Shown piece after piece: positions 45,874-58,243 of a DNA stretch of 64,000 nucleotides. Made by a program: the position numbers and the translations under genes. The first letter of the stretch is position 1, and each line of letters starts with the position of its first letter. Under the pieces are notes generated by a model. The model was not told where the DNA came from, ran no database searches, and saw only the letters and a list, made by a program, of their open reading frames with translations. The stretch covers positions 222,235,380 through 222,299,379 of the forward strand of contig NC_133649.1 in the NCBI RefSeq assembly GCF_009905375.1. The letters are read 5' to 3'. This stretch comes from Apium graveolens. Its lineage: Eukaryota; Streptophyta; Magnoliopsida; Apiales; Apiaceae.

Positions 45874-47439
45874 TCATTGATTATCCGTTGATAGACTATG
45901 ATCAACGGATGCTTCATTATGTACTTCAACGGATGATGCACTTTGTCTTTCAACGGATGCTGCATTACTTCTATCAACGGATGCTGAATTAAGACTTTCA
46001 ACTGATGCAACATTTTGTGCATTATCCAAAGGCAGATTTTGAATCCTTTTCGAGGTGCCTTTTCCATCATTCTCATCTTCACTATCATCACAATATATCT
46101 CAATATTGTCAAATTTGAGTCCTTCATGATGTCCCTCATCTGTTAGTCCATCAATCTTTTTATCATCAAACACAACATGCACAGATTCCATAACAATGTT
46201 GGTTCTTAGATTGTAGACCCTATATGATTTTCCAGCAGAATAACCAACAAATATCCCTTCATCAGCCTTTGCATCAAACTTCCCTTTGTGATCACGTTGA
46301 TTCCTTAGAATGTAGCATTTGCAACCAAAAACATGAAGAAAGTTTAAGGTTGGTTTTCTTCTCTTGAACAATTGATAGGGAGTCATGCCTTTTTCCTGAT
46401 TAATTAGAGAAATATTCTGAGTGTAATATGTACAGTTAACAGCCTTAGCCAAAAAATATGTTGGGAGTTTTGACTCTTCAAACATTATTCTTGCAGCTTC
46501 AATGAGTGATGTGTTCTTCCTTTCCACCACACCATTCTGTTGTGGAGTCCTTGGAGCTGAGAACTCATGCATGATCCCATTTTCTTCACAGAACAACCTC
46601 ATGGTAGAATTTTTGAACTCAGTTCCATTGTCACTCCTGATATTCCTTACTTTAAAATCTGGATGATTGTTGACTTGCTTGATGTGATTGATAATGATTT
46701 CACTAGCTTCATCCTTCGATCCAAGAAAGTAGATCCATGAAAACTTTGAGAAATCATCTACAATCACTAGGCAATATCTTTTCCTTGAAATTGACAATAC
46801 ATTGACTGGTCCAAAAAGATCCATGTGTAGCAGTTGTAATGGTTCATCAATTGCTGATTCAAGCTTCTTACTGAATGATGCTCTCTTTTGCTTTCCTTTC
46901 TGACAAGCATCACACAGTCCATCCCTTGAGAATTCCACTAGAGGCATTCCTCTAACTAAGTCCTTTTTGACTAGATCATTCATTGTCTTGAAATTCAAAT
47001 GGGACAGCTTCTTGTGCTATAGCCAACTTTCATCTGGACTTGCTTTGCTGAAAAGACAAGTAATTGATTCTGCATCTATAGAGTTGAAGTCAGCCAAGTA
47101 CACATTCCCTTTTCTAACTCCAGTTAGAACCACTTTGTTGTCCTTCTTACTTGTGACAACACAGGCTTCAGAATTGAAGGAAACAGTATTCCCTCTGTCA
47201 CATAGTTGACTAATGCTCAATAGATTGTGTTTGAGACCATCAACCAATGCAACTTCATCAATGATGACATTTTCTTTTGAAATCAAGCCATATCCCATAT
47301 TGAACCCTTTGCTGTCATCTCCAAAGGTTATGCTAGGGCCAGCTCTCTCCTTGAACTCTGTGAGCAGGGTGAAGTCTCCTGTCATGTGCCTTAAACAACC
47401 ACTGTCCAAGTACCATAGATTCCTTCTTTTTCCTTGCAC
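45874..47439 (-). pseudogene. pol: Copia A pol: protease and integrase
   Basis: The protease block LDSG has its Asp codon at 47404-47406. A TAG just after DESWL replaces the Trp of the LWHKK zinc region. The frame then continues through CDACQKGK to the integrase core (DLFGPV near 46820, SDNGTEF, GVVERKN). It ends with the 8-residue repeat linker (45902-46006) and a stop at about 45874. Pol opens in the -1 frame relative to gag, as in C. Confidence 0.9.
45902..46006. repeat. 24-bp periodic motif repeats in the A integrase-RT linker
   Basis: TCAACGGAT (last copy TCAACTGAT) starts at 45902, 45926, 45950, 45974 and 45998, exactly 24 bp apart. They encode 8-residue units with (A/S)SV(E/D). A further ATCCGTTGA lies near 45883. 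Confidence 0.95.
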
Positions 47440-47453
47440 ACAACAAAATCAAA

Positions 47454-49864
47454 TCAAGTTGATTTTGGTACCCAAGTTTCCTTGGGTCTAGCCTTGTTAG
47501 TCTTTTTCCTAGACTTCATACCTCCTGCATCTTTTGACTTAGGTAACTTTGGGTCAACCTTGGTCTCAGATGTAGTTGGTTGAAGTGTAGGGTTAGTCAT
47601 AGAATCATTTAGCACACTTGGTTGAATTTTATTAGGCATAGATTGTGCAAACATATTATTCCATATAGGCATGTTGTATGGAATTTGAGGCACACTGAAT
47701 GCAGCAAAATAAGGATTATTAACATATGGAATGTTTGCAAAATGTGCATGAGGATTCTGTTGAGACATAACAGACATAGCATACAGAGGTGACATAAACA
47801 TGTTAGGCATGGAAGGAGTTAAAGGTATGGGAGCATTCTTAACAGACTTGCAGTTAGCAGATAGATGATTAACACTTATACAATGCACACAACTTTTTCT
47901 AGGAGCATACTTATCAGGTGTGTAATTGTTGTGTTTGTTAATCCCTACCTTCCCATTTCTATTAGATTTACTTTTAGTTTCCTTTTTATCCTCATCTTAA
48001 GCCTATTTTTTAACTGATCTAAAGTCACGTGTCCTATATTCACCTTACTGGCATCTTTGGATGTGCTAGCTTCTTCTTTGACAAAGTTCTTGGAAGTTGA
48101 ACCAAACTTCTTATTGAGATTTTTTAAATTGTTCTTTTTAGAATCACTCGCCTGTTTTAATTGATGAGCCTTCAACGGATGCTCCTTTTCTTCCTTCAAC
48201 GGATAACTTTCATCATCCGTTGATTCCACATCCGTTGACAATCCATCAATTAATTCTACTTCCTTTTTGTTTTTCTTCCAGGCATTCTAACAGAGTGATT
48301 CAATTCCCTGAACCTTGACAATCTGAGCACTAACATTCCTAGATGTTTTCCAGGCCTTGATTACATTTTGCTCATGTTCTAATTGTTTAGAAAGAATTTC
48401 TATTTTCTTAACAGATTCTTCTAGTTCACTCTCAATAGATAAGCATTTGATTTTAATCTTTTCAAGCTCAATTACCTTACCCTCTAACACATCATTCCTA
48501 TCACTTAAAAACAAATTATTCTATTTAATTCTTGTGTTTTCTTTAGCTAGTGATTTAAGAGAAACACGCAAATGATATAATTCATTGGACATATCATTTA
48601 TAGCTTCATTGTATTCAATTTTAGAAAGCTGAGAGAGATCAGTAGTAATTACCTGGTTGCTTGATGAACTAGTTTCATTTTCATCAGAATTAGCCATCAG
48701 TGCTAGGTTGACATATTCCATATCATCATCTTCATTTGCTCCATCAGCTGCCCAGTCATCCTGAGTCAGAAAAGCTCTTTGCTTTTGTTTGAGCAGATCG
48801 AAATATTTCTTTTTGTAATCCATTTGCTCAAATTTCTTCTTTTCAGAAGTTGGCTTTCTGCACTCATTTGCAAAGTGCCCACTTATGCCATAGTTATAAC
48901 ATTTGAACTTAGATTTGTCCACCATGTTCTTGTTTGGCTTAGTGAATCTAGCATTTTTCTTGAATTTCATCTTTGCAAACCTCCTGGACAAAAAAGACAG
49001 ATGTTCGTCAATATCATCAGAGTCATCTTGACTGGAACTATCTTCAACCTCAGCTACTTGCTCCTTTCCCTTGCTTGATTCTGATTTGCTTATGCCAATT
49101 TTGAGACTTGGCATTGTCTTTTCTTCATTCCTGGCTTCAGTCTTCTCATTGTCAGCTATAAGTGCAACTGATCCACCTTTTCTCTTTCCCTTTTCCAATA
49201 GCTCATCTTGCTCCATCTCAAGTTCATAGGTCTTCAAAATTCCATATAATCTCTCAAGTGTGAAGTCCTTATAATCTTGAGAATTCCTTAGTGAAACAGT
49301 CATAGGTTTCCATTCCTTTAGTAGAGACCTCAAAAATTTGAAGTTGGAATCCTTGACTTGGTACACTCTGCCATACAGCTTCAATCCATTCAATAGTTTC
49401 TGAAATCTATTGAAGGTGTCATTCAGTGATTCTCCTTCTTCAAAATGAAAGTGTTCATACTGTTGAATGAGAAGCTGCATTTTATTTTCTCTAACTTGTT
49501 CAGTACCTTCACAGATAAGTTGCACAGTATCCCAAATTTCCTTAGCAGTTTGACTGTTAATGACATTATCAAACATATCTTGATCTAGGCCATTAAACAG
49601 AATCTTCATGGCCTTCCTGTCCTTGTGAACCTCTTCAATATCTTCATCAGTCCATTCTGCTTTTGGCTTGAGAATAGACTGTCCAACAGCAACTATGGCA
49701 GTTGCAGCTGTGGCTACCTTGTGAGGGATGTGAGGACCATTTTCAATGCAGTTGATGTAGCTTTCATCTTGAGAGAGAAGATGTAGATGCATCTTCACTT
49801 TCCAGTGATGATAATTATCTCTTTTCAGGATTGGAATCTTTACACCAATATCCTTCTTACTCAT
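47454..49864 (-). pseudogene. gag: Copia A gag (broken)
   Basis: It is homologous to the C gag along its length. The first 447 codons are open (49864-48521) with NYHHWKVKMHLHL and a zinc knuckle read as CYNYGISGHFANEC, in which the second knuckle Cys is Tyr. TAG at about 48518, a stop at 48287 and a frameshift near 47945-48000 break the rest. The tail is Met/Pro/Asn-rich and ends WVPKST. Motif copies at 48172, 48196, 48215 and 48230 match those of C gag in place and in the 10-bp gap. Confidence 0.9.
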
Positions 49865-49910
49865 GATGTTAGTAGAATAGATCTTTAAACTCTTTGTAAG
49901 TTAAGAGCTT

Positions 49911-49922
49911 GCTCTGATACCA
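49911..49922 (-). promoter_or_regulatory. Copia A primer binding site
   Basis: On the minus strand TGGTATCAGAGC lies two bases from the LTR; it is complementary to initiator tRNA-Met. Confidence 0.9.
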
Positions 49923-49924
49923 AT

Positions 49925-51028
49925 TGTTATTCCCAAAGAACTAACAATGAGATTTACAGAAGGGGGGTTGAATGTAAATCTCAAAACTTTTTCAAGTTTT
50001 GAGCAGTTTCAAAGGCTAAGTCTTTTGATGAACAGTTGTGTGTGAATTGTTCTGAGCAGGTGCAGATAGATATATATTCAGGACACAAATGTAAAGAACA
50101 CAAAGGCTTTAAAAACTTTTTTGGTGGATTTGTTGCTCCACCAGAGATGTGTATTTCAGAAAATCTGTGATTCAAAAGAATTGATCACAGCTACGTCCTA
50201 GTACAAACTAGATGATTTTCTCTCTATGTTTTTCTAAATAGCTCTGGAAAATTCACCACCTAATTACTAGCTGCAACTTGGTTTATATATCACCAAGATT
50301 ACAAGTGAAGACAAAAGTACAAATACAATTAAAAAGGTTCTTCACATGTTTCTTCTTCATTTCTCTATCCAATGCAATCTAGGATAAACTGTGAATCTTT
50401 GAATACTTCCTTGTTTGTACCAGAATGGAAATGCTGCATTTTCTTGATTCCTCCAAGAGGCTACCACATTCCAATTGTCTCTGTCAACCCATGTGCCTCT
50501 GTCAGCTTATGAATTGTCACTGTCAACTTCTATTGAACTTAGCATCCGTTGAAGCTTTTATCCGTTGATGGCTTTATCCGTTGATGCTTTATCAGTTGAA
50601 GCTTTATCCGTTGATGCATTAGCAGTTGAAGCTTTATCCGTTGATGCACTCATCCGTTGATGGATGTTATCCGTTGAAGCTTTAGAGACATCCGTTGAAG
50701 CTTTGTTTCTCATTCGTCGAAGGTCTTTAATCTATCAGTTGATAATACTTCATTTATACAAAATTACAAGGCATGAAATATTTATAATTAGCCCTCCTAT
50801 TTGCATATCCACTAGTAGTCAACATGACTTATAATTTCTCACAACATCTAAGAATTATAGCTTAAATACAGAAACTGAAATGTATTACAATACTAAACTT
50901 ATCTCTAAGTAAAGCTACTCCATCAATGGATAGCCAGAGTGGTCTTATCCGTTGAGGCTACAAACACTAGATTTCTACTTAAGTGTTTTGTTTAACTTAT
51001 CCTCAAACTAATACACATATTCCTAACA
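49925..51028 (-). repeat. Copia A 5' LTR
   Basis: 1104 bp, nearly identical to 11336-12439. The motif array is at 50544-50720 and the minus-strand TATA box is at plus 50282-50289. Several motif copies that read ATCCATTGA in the other LTR are ATCCGTTGA here. Confidence 0.95.
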
Positions 51029-51640
51029 GCCTACCATCCTCAGACTAATGGTCAAGCTGAGGTGTCTAAGAAAGAGATCAAGCATATTATTGAGAAAGTT
51101 GTGTGTCCATCAAGGAAGGATTGGTTTTTAAAGCTGGATGAAGCTGTGTGGGCGTATCGAACAATATACAAAACTCCGTTAGGCATGTCACTATTTCAGT
51201 TGGTTTGTGGTAAATGATGTCATTTACCTGTGGAGTTAGAGCATAAAGCGTATTGGGCTTTGAAGAAGTTGAACCTTGATATGGATATAGATGGTAAGAA
51301 AAGAATGCTTCAATTGAACGAACTCAATGAGTTTCGACTTCAAGCGTATGAGAACAACAAAATGTATAAGGAGAAAGTCAAGAGGTGGCACGATAAGGGT
51401 CTATTACTCAAATCATTTGTGTTGGGGCAACAAGTTCTTTTATTCAACTCTCGTCTTCGTCTTTTTCCTGGAAAGTTGAAGTCAAGATAATCAGGGTCGT
51501 TCGTTGTCAAAACTGTGTTTCCACATTGAGCGGTGGAGATTTTTGAGAATGATCCAAGGTGAATGGACAACGGTTGAAGTATTTCTATGGGGATATGATA
51601 AATCGTGAGGTGGTTAGTGCCGTTTTATTGTCCACTTGAT
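51029..51640 (+). pseudogene. F2 integrase C-terminus, continuing from 11335
   Basis: After GCCTA the integrase resumes with [10 protein letters not shown] and KKEIK, which contains the third acidic residue. It continues through WAYRT and the C-terminal [18 protein letters not shown] block. A stop in the QLVCGK block near 51217, another at 51488 and a small deletion near 51555 break it. It ends near 51640, as in F1 near 3682. Confidence 0.9.
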
Positions 51641-51780
51641 CTCAGGAATCTACGTCAAGTTAGCGATGTAAACAAACGCTTCTTGGGAGGCAACCCTAGT
51701 TTGGTGTACATTAGTAAATAAAAGAAGAAGAAAACCATAAAAAAAATCTAGAAAAAAAAAATTAAGTGTCAAATACAGAA

Positions 51781-51925
51781 GCACGGCGCGCCCGCGCGGA
51801 GAAGCGGGGCGGCCGCGCTGAAAGTACAATAGCACGACGCACCCGCACGGGTATGTGGGGCGACTGCGCTGGTTTTCTAGAAGCACGGCACACCCGCGCT
51901 GCCAGACGGGGCGTTCGTGCTGGTC
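51781..51925 (+). repeat. CpG-rich array upstream of the F2 extra ORF
   Basis: About six units with cores such as GCGCGCCCGCGCG and GGCGGCCGCGCTG, in AT-rich surroundings (51641-52218, otherwise without a gene). TATATATA follows at 52110-52117 and the ORF starts at 52219, the same order as in F1. Confidence 0.8.
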
Positions 51926-52218
51926 CCCTAAACCTGAAATAAAAAAGAAAGCAGAAAATCGGGAATTCAAACACAAAATCAAATCACACCCGAATTTCCC
52001 TCTCCCACCTTCCATATTTCCCTCTACAAATCAGTTTAAATCACCCCATTAGTCTCATTATTCCGATAATCAAATCCCACTTCTTTTCCATAACTAATTC
52101 CTAAATTCCTATATATACACTCACACACTTATACACAAACTTCTCCATCACTTTTCAATTCTCAAACACATAAAATCTCTTTTCCACATATCTTTTCTCT
52201 CAAACTTATTTGAATTCA

Positions 52219-53441
52219 ATGGCACCCAAGAGACAAAGAACTCAAGTTAGTAGTAGCACCACCGATTCTTCAAGTGTTGGTGGTGTGAGACCTAGGTTTT
52301 CTACTCCGGAGGCTGAAGCAGAGTATACGAGGTTGCTATCGAAGCCCATAGCAATGGAGAGAGGATTTCTGCCAGCGGGGAGGGGTAAGTTGCTTGAGAT
52401 GATTCTGTAGATGGTTTGAGTCACTTTTTACGAGGCACCCGTTGATGTGCCCATGAGTGTGGTTCGCGAATTTTACCCAAATGTGAAGGCGGAGAAGAAT
52501 GGTTTTACTGTGGTAAGGCGCCTGACGGTGGAGTACAATGCTGAGGCTATTCAGAGGGTGATAAATCAGCTCGATAGGAGGCTGGAGCAGGAGGATTAGA
52601 ATGCTAAGACGGGGGATGATTTTAACTTGGATTTGATTGTTGCTACATTATGTGTGCCAGAGACTCACTAGAAGTTCAAGAGGGGCACGAACGAGTACGC
52701 CACTTTCCCTGCCTCGTGTATGAACAGGTTTGCACGTGCATGGAATTCTTTTATTTGTACCAATATCATGCCATCTTTTCACGTGCATGATGTTACTGTG
52801 GAGTGTGCATGGTTATTGTGGGGGATTCTTCAGGGAGATTATGTGGATCTCGGGTCGGTGATTTATCAGGGTATTTTGAGGTTTCTGTGAGGGAGAACTA
52901 CGGGTTCTATTCCCTATACGTCCATTGTGACGAAGCTGTGTGTGGTGGTTAGAGTTCATTGGCCCGCAGACGAGCAGCTGCAGTTGCCTAGTGCCCCTAT
53001 TGATAGTTCTACATTTTTGAGTATGCAGGAGTGGTACGGTGGGATGCCTGATCTGAAGGGGCTCGGTTACTCATATGATCACTTGCCAGGTGGACGTCCA
53101 ACACCTCAAGAATATGCTGGTGGGATGACTCAGGCGAGCAGAGCACCATGGAGAGCTCAGTTGGGTGAGGTCGGTCCTTCACAATCACAACAAAAGCATC
53201 AGGATATTGAGAATAGTGATGGTTTGGGTTCAACGCAGTATAGGCACTTGATGAGGAGGATGGATGCAATGCATGACATTCATAGTAGGTTTGCACATGA
53301 TCTCACCCAAGCGTTAAGGACTGCATTCATAGCCACAGGAGTTGATATCCAGTGGCCAGTTTTTGGTGAGGACACTATGTACCCGCCGCCTGACACTCCT
53401 GACACTCCACCCGTTAAGGGTGATGATCCTGGTTCCGAGTA
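52219..53441 (+). pseudogene. F2 extra ORF after pol
   Basis: Homologue of 4198-5411. It starts MAPKRQRTQ and has the VVREFY, AWLLWGILQGDYVDLG and PVFGEDTMYPPP blocks. Stops at about 52408, 52418, 52597, 52669 and 52888 break the first two thirds; 52927-53442 is open (171 codons). It differs from the F1 copy in the positions of its stops, so the two decayed separately. Function unknown. Confidence 0.8.
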
Positions 53442-54665
53442 GATATATCTGGTTCCTTACTAATACATTCACTGAGGATAATGAATATTTTAAGTTTGGG
53501 AGTGGTAGTTAAGGAATATATGTTATGTGTGTGTCCATATAGTTTGCATATTCATGATAGTTTAGTTCATATAGTTGCATATTTGCCATGTAGTAGCTTT
53601 TTATTTTGCATGTTAGTATGTTACATATAGTTGCATGTGCATTATAACATGATCCCTTAAGTTTACTTTTCTGATTGATTTGTGATATTGATGCTATTGT
53701 AGTGATGTCGTGTAGAGGGATGTTAATTCCTTTCGAGTTGATGTGCATGCTAGAAGCAATAAAAATTTCACAAAGTCTTATAGGTTACTTGAGTGCTAGA
53801 TCATGATCATGTCTTATTTATTTGTTGAGGTTCAATCGCTTGTTTATATTTAGAATTTAGGATATTCTCATAATAACAACTTAGCATGGATATTTTAAAA
53901 ATTGGAGAAAAATATTAGATTTCATTGCTAGTTGTTTTGGCTAGGTGTCAAATGGCTAGTAGCCGACCCATTTTATATGAGTAGTCTAGGGTTGAGCGAG
54001 ATGGAGTGAAACGCACTTGCTCAGAAATTAAAAAAAAAGAGAAAAAAAATTGGAAAAAAAAGAAAAAAGAAAAAGAAAAAAACATGTATTGATGCATAAT
54101 TGATCACGAGTGGGCTATTTAATTCTCGAGTTATTAAGTTCTTAGGGGACTTTGTGCCTAGTGACCTAAGGCTTTTACAATCTGGGATCCACTAACCTAA
54201 CGCTCGCTACATGAGTAATATTGCATAAGTCTATTATGGACCTCACTCATTGCACGGTCAAATAAGCATATATGTGTTGTTATGTGTTAGCAACAAAAGC
54301 ATGAATCCGTGTAATATCTCCGATATAAAAATTGAAGTGTTGTTAGTCATTTTGAGTTTAACATTTATTCTATTTATAACCTTGTGATTGTCTTGATGAG
54401 TAGTGAGTCATGATTATTGATCTAGTTGCGATAGTATATCTGTTAAACATCTGCACACACGCACGTTTCTGGCTTGTAAGTTGAATTGTTGGATTTGATT
54501 GATCTTTGTGCGAATAATTGCATTTATTGAGATGTTGCTTATTGGTTGGTTTAGTTAATCTAAGGGGATCGTTGCATTCATGTAGCTTGCATTCATGCAT
54601 TTTTATTCCTCGTTCTTTAAGTCTGTTTATGCTTGAGGACAAGCATCGGTTCAAGTTTGGGGGTG
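53442..54665 (+). other. F2 3' noncoding region with two polypurine tracts
   Basis: It aligns with 5412-6597. A first tract (AAGTTTGGGAGTGG) lies near 53492-53505, a purine run at about 54030-54080, and the final tract AAGTTTGGGGGTG ends at 54665. No gene is seen. Confidence 0.7.
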
Positions 54666-56087
54666 TGTTAAGTGGCATTTATGTCTACTTAGACTGCTTT
54701 TTGTACTCAAGTATTTTTTGTATTTGATGTGTTTCGTAGTGTTTTTTTCTTTTCAGGCGTAGATAAGGGATCAAGGAGATTTAACATTGCTTTGATGCTA
54801 AATTGGTGTTAGGAAGGTGTCCGTGAAGATTGCTCGTTGAATGCCATCAAGAACCAATAAAATAAAGGAAGCAAGTCAGTTTTTTCCAGAATGTTGGCAC
54901 GCCCGCGCTGTGCTAGCACGTGGTCGTGCCAGAGAAGCAGAAGGATAGCGTGCCCGTGCTGGTGAAGTGCACGGCCGTGCCAGGTCGGGATTTCAGAATC
55001 CTATTGCAAATAGAAGATGGTTTTTCTAGGTTTCTGGATTAATTGGGCTGCTATATAAAGACAACTTAAAAATGTTTTTAATAAAAGAGCTTAAGGAGAA
55101 GACATCAAGAAGACCTAGGAGCACAAATACAATTAAGGCGAAGAGGATCTAGTTTATTCTCGTGATTTTTTGTTTTAAGTTGTAATCTTAGATGCTAGTT
55201 TTCTTGTTTTGTTGAACATATTACTCTGGATTACATACTTTGTTTATTATTCAGTTTATAAAGACTTAGTTTATTATACCATTCTTTCATCGGAACCCAC
55301 AATGATGATGAGTTCGGTTATGGGCTAATCGTTATCATGGGGTTCTAGCGGATTTACTTATGGATTTCAATAGTTAATTTATTTTGATACTTTAGTGTAT
55401 GGTGATTGTATGATATCCTAGTATTGGTTGTGCTTATTCATCTTATGAGCGTCACAAACTTATAAGATAGTGTGTTAATCTCTAATGAAGCGACAATATA
55501 TTTAGAGGTTGAGAACTTGCCATGCTAGGATAGGTTCATGTATTTGTTATGCATGATTTGTAGGTAATTTTAACCATCTTACTTTCCCTATATAATCATG
55601 ATAGGTAACTTGCGCATTAAACCTTTGTGTTGTCTAATTCTATAGACATATAGGGTCTCAACATACTTGGTGTCTATTCAGCTTCTATCTCTTTTGTGGA
55701 TGTCTGGTAGTAGGGTATTCGTACAATAAAAGTTAGCGTTTACTAGTTTTGTGTTGTCTGATTAGTTGTCATCACCATTGCATGCTAAGGTTGAGAACAA
55801 TGACTTTGATTGAAGTAGTAATAAAGTTAGAATCCAATATTTGTCTCATATAGTAAATCAACCCTTTTTAATCGTTTACTTAATTACATGTTAGTTAATA
55901 TCTTAGTTAATCAAAACCAAACTTGTTATTCGTCTTAGCATTGAATAATAACCATACCATCGTTGCATAAGTACATTAATTGAAATTAACCTAAACCAAT
56001 CTCCGTGGGAACGAACTAGAAAGAATTCTATATTACTTATGATCACGTATACTTGCGTGAATATTAGCGCGTGTTTTCATCCTAACA
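54666..56087 (+). repeat. Athila LTR3 (3' LTR of F2)
   Basis: 1422 bp, TGTTAAGTGG to ATCCTAACA, homologous to LTR1 and LTR2. The CpG array is at 54894-54988 and TATATAAA at 55052-55059. Confidence 0.9.
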
Positions 56088-57589
56088 CAATTCATGGCTA
56101 ATCTAGCTAGGAAATTCTCTAATATTAGAGTGAAAAAGCCAAAGTTCTTCAAGAGTAAAGGATAGACATTTAACAAGGACAGCAACTGGAAAGGAAAAGG
56201 ACAATACACTTCTGGTGGCAAAAGTGGCTACAAGACTGGATATGTTGATAGATCAAAAATAAGGTGCTTCAATTGTGATGAATTGGGCCATTTCCTACTA
56301 AATGCAGGAAGCCTAAAAAGGTGAAGAAAGTTAAAGCCTATTTTGATTGGAGGCAAAGTATGAAGCTCTCTTGAAGAAATAACATGGTAAAGCTTACATT
56401 GTAGAAGGAAATAATTGGGATGATTCTGATAATGATGAAGATGGGGAGGTTGGAAATTATGCATACATGGCCTTAGAGCAAGTAAAGTCATCCTCATCAA
56501 AAACAGAGGTACCAACCCTTACTACTATTGATCTAAATACAAGTCAATATAAAGAGACTGTTGAAAAGATGAGCATAGAGATGTTCCACATCCACACTAG
56601 CATGGCGGCAGCTACTGAGAAGGTTAGTAGGCTATCAAAAGCTAATAAGAAGCTTGAGGTTGAGAAGCAAAATTTGGAACTTCAACTTGTTGAGCTTAAA
56701 ACTGTCAAGCAGGAAAATGAATATCTAAAGACCAAGCTGAAGTGTGCTAGTGAAATAGAAGCTGTGTTGGGGGAATAGATAGAAAAGAATGAAGTAAAGT
56801 TGAAGTCCTTCAGGAATGCTTCTTAGTTAATTGGTCAGTACCATGAGAAGAACAATCCATGTGATAATATAGCCATTGGCATTGACTATGATGCCTTGAA
56901 CAATAACAAGAAGAATAAAGGTGATAAGGGGAAATCAATTGTAAGTGAAAATGTCCCAAGTATGCTGGGAAAGGTTGATTCACCTTTGTTCAAGGCATGT
57001 GAAGTCAATTTCAGTGATGAGGAGTTGGTCATCAGGCAAGACCTTGCAGATGAAGATGAATAAATGAAAAATGAAGAAACCACTCCTGCTATTGAAAGAA
57101 AGAAGAAGCCCATGGTTATCCAAGCCTAAGACACCTGTCAAGGAAGTCAAGAGTGAGAATACATGAAGGAGGAAAAAGAATAGGAATGATAAGATAAGAG
57201 TAAACAAAAGCAGCAACTTTACATTTGTTGTAGATGCCCCCCAGAAAGCAATGTCAGAAATGTGGCTCAACAAATCATCTAACTCACCTTTGTAAAAAGG
57301 AGGTTAGCAAGCCAAAAGTGGGAGCCTGTAAGTATATTAAAGTAAATGCAGAAGATCCTTACTTCTTTTGTGACAAATTGACTACATACCTTGCAACATG
57401 AAAGTGATGACAAGTTATCATAAATTGAGAGTAGATTTGAAATATGTTAATTTTGAATATACAGATAAAAAGGAAAATGCAAAACAATTTATTCACACTG
57501 TTCCTTCTGAATCAACACATTCTAATTCTACAAATTCTGTCAGCAAGAAGAAAGTACCCCACACTGCTTGGGTAACTAAACACACTTAA
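56088..57589 (+). pseudogene. gag: Copia E gag, C-terminal part
   Basis: From the edge the frame reads MANLARKFSN and a basic stretch, then a zinc knuckle (CFNCDELGHF near 56268) disrupted by a small deletion before its last Cys. An acidic stretch follows, then a coiled coil (56467-56778, open), several stops and shifts, a second knuckle-like block (near 57250-57300), and the tail ending TAWVTKHT at 57589. The tail matches in position the WVPKST ends of A and C. The N-terminal gag domain is beyond the Athila complex. Confidence 0.8.
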
Positions 57590-57605
57590 TCCTCATTGTG
57601 TGTAG

Positions 57606-58243
57606 GGAAAAATCAAGAGAGTCATATGGATCATAGACAGTGGATGCTCAAGACATATAATAGGCGATAAGGCCCTGCAATCACAGTTTGAGGATATGGC
57701 TGGCCCATTAGTGACTTTTAGAGACAACAACAAAGGGTTCGCAATGGGATATGACAATTTAATTTCTGGAAATGTTGTCATTGAAGATGTAGCATTAGTA
57801 GCTGGTTTAGAAGTGAATCTCCTAAGTGTTAGTCAATTCACAGATAAAGAATTCAATGTTTCATTTGACAAAGGAGAATGCTCAATCATCAGCAAAAAGA
57901 CTAGTGAAGTTGCTCTGAAAGGAGCAAGAAACAGAAGCCTATTTGTTTCATATTTACACTCAACAAATAAGGAAATAATATGTTGCTTCTACACTAAGGC
58001 ATCTGTAGAGAAAAGCAAGTTGTGGCACAAAAATCTCTCTCACCTGAATTACAATACAATCAACACCCTGGTAAAAAAGGAGTTAGTGAGAGACATGCCA
58101 AATATAGAGTTTTCTTAAAATGAAGTTTGTGAGGCTTGTCAAAAAGGCAAAATAAAGAAGTCAAGTCACAAGAGCAAAACTGTGAATTCCATAAGTGCAC
58201 ATTTGCAACTTATCCATATGGACTTATTTGGACTAGTTAATGT
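57606..58243 (+). pseudogene. pol: Copia E pol: protease and integrase N-terminus, cut by G
   Basis: The frame opens after TAG at 57603-57605 and holds the protease block IIDSGCSRH. The 57696-58118 part runs to the zinc region (LWHKNLSHLNYN). A TAA follows RDMPNIEFS at 58116-58118, then CEACQKGK and LIHMDLFG with the first integrase Asp. At 58243 G interrupts the integrase. Confidence 0.85.

Larger units (their letters stand above)
11336..51028 (-). mobile_element. Copia A (Sirevirus-like Ty1/copia), with B, C and D nested inside
   Basis: LTRs of equal length, 1104 bp (11336-12439 and 49925-51028), start TGTTA and end TAACA. They are flanked by GCCTA at 11331-11335 and 51029-51033. On the minus strand the order is LTR, tRNA-Met primer site, gag, protease, integrase, RT, RNase H (interrupted by B), a remnant of an extra ORF, polypurine tract, LTR. 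Without the B insert (13733-44540 plus one duplication copy) A is about 8.9 kb. It is inserted in the integrase of Athila F2. Confidence 0.95.
1..56087 (+). mobile_element. Athila-type Ty3/gypsy tandem complex (F1 + F2), 5' end outside the window
   Basis: Two damaged Athila units lie head to tail. F1 holds the gag end, pol, an extra ORF and LTR1 (to 8029). F2 holds a 5'-truncated LTR2, pol from mid RT, an extra ORF and LTR3 (54666-56087). The lineage is inferred from the DLGASINLM-type protease, the RT wording around VQCVPKKGG, and an additional ORF between pol and a long 3' noncoding region. F2 is split by the 39.7 kb copia A nest (11336-51028). At 56087 the complex abuts copia E gag, so it appears to have inserted there; the first five bases of E are CAATT, but the other duplication copy is off-window. 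Confidence 0.85.
56088..58243 (+). mobile_element. Copia E, internal fragment (host of both F and G)
   Basis: It carries gag and the beginning of pol of a third Sirevirus-like copia, different in sequence from A and C. It is bounded on the left by Athila LTR3 and on the right by the LTR of G, so it is the oldest element in the window. Both of its LTRs are off-window. I saw no copies of the 9-bp motif in it. Confidence 0.85.
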
